A stretch of DNA of 64,000 bases, taken from positions 23,299 to 87,298 of the forward strand of contig NZ_LZIF01000102.1 in the NCBI RefSeq assembly GCF_001667145.1, read 5' to 3'. Numbering within the stretch: position 1 is the stretch's first letter; each line of letters opens with the position of its first letter. A program made the translations under genes and the position numbers. Under the pieces are notes generated by a model. The model did no database searches and was not told the DNA's origin. It saw nothing but the letters and a program-made list of their open reading frames with translations. Positions 63,914-64,000 of this stretch are shown one piece after another. The DNA is from Mycobacterium sp. 852002-51971_SCH5477799-a (lineage in GTDB: Bacteria; Actinomycetota; Actinomycetes; Mycobacteriales; Mycobacteriaceae).

Positions 63914-64000
63914 GTGCCTACTCATTTTATGACCGACCCGCACGAGATGCGGGCGATGGCGGGCCGCTTCGAGGTGCACGCCCAGACCGTTGAGGACGAG
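63914..64000 (+). CDS. EsxK/EsxM-like WXG100 protein, N-terminal part
   Basis: A GTG with GGAGA six bases upstream opens a frame that runs off the window after 29 codons. The visible [20 protein letters not shown] then QTVEDE is nearly identical to the start of the EsxJ/K/M/P group (QILSS subfamily) of ESX-5. The WXG motif and partner esx gene must lie beyond the window. The order PPE-PPE-PE-esx matches other ESX-5-linked cassettes. Confidence 0.9.
   Translation, partial: MPTHFMTDPHEMRAMAGRFEVHAQTVEDE

Overview
The window is high-GC actinobacterial DNA and is clearly mycobacterial. From about 0.5 to 38 kb it follows the gene order of the M. tuberculosis Rv2425c-Rv2386c segment (nadD-rsfS-gpgP-octT-degV, comEA-comEC-holA, rpsT, lepA-lppR, trehalase, subI-cysTWA, cysH-nirA, hemW, mbtI). 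It also holds MmpS/MmpL, PE/PPE and Esx genes. Several M. tuberculosis neighbours are missing (eis, rpfD, PE_PGRS41, che1) and other genes stand in their place, so a non-tuberculous, probably slow-growing species is likely. The exact species cannot be read from the sequence.

Layout. 1-4041: NAD synthesis (nadD), ribosome silencing (rsfS), methylglucose-lipopolysaccharide steps (gpgP, octT) and degV, packed with ATGA overlaps. 4038-11348 (minus): an mmpS-mmpL export pair with an IdeR-like half-site, then a lipid-metabolism block of a DHDP-reductase-like protein, a PPOX flavin protein and two acyl-CoA dehydrogenases. 11550-15288: DNA uptake proteins comEA/comEC, DNA polymerase III delta and ribosomal S20. 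15433-18930: an ATP-grasp / alpha-E / transglutaminase module of unknown product. 18970-26743: membrane protein, RNase Z-like hydrolase, CBS protein, PemK-like protein, lepA without a canonical start codon, lppR and trehalase.

26875-33866 is the sulfur block. The sulfate ABC transporter (subI-cysT-cysW-cysA1, plus) converges on assimilatory APS reductase and sulfite reductase (cysH-nirA, minus). Each operon is preceded by a tiny leaderless ORF ending in a cluster of Cys codons, as expected for cysteine-responsive attenuation. 34068-38332: hemW, an SbtA-type bicarbonate permease and the mycobactin gene mbtI with an IdeR box.

From 38.4 kb the content becomes accessory. 38369-43605 (minus) holds a Baeyer-Villiger-type monooxygenase, a ferritin-like diiron protein, an SDR, an HSL-family hydrolase and a MerR regulator. 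44785-50158 (plus) is an assimilatory nitrate/nitrite operon, narB - small unknown protein - nirB - nirD. 50180-58745 holds SDRs, an FAD oxidoreductase, a zinc alcohol dehydrogenase, three TetR regulators, two of them beside clear palindromic operators, a DinB protein and an alpha/beta hydrolase. 58.8-60.4 kb is decaying sequence: a frameshifted cytochrome P450 remnant and a truncated SpoIIAA-like ORF. 60782-64000 is a PPE-PPE-PE-Esx cassette of the ESX-5-associated type, cut by the window end.

No tRNA, rRNA, CRISPR array or intact insertion sequence was recognised.
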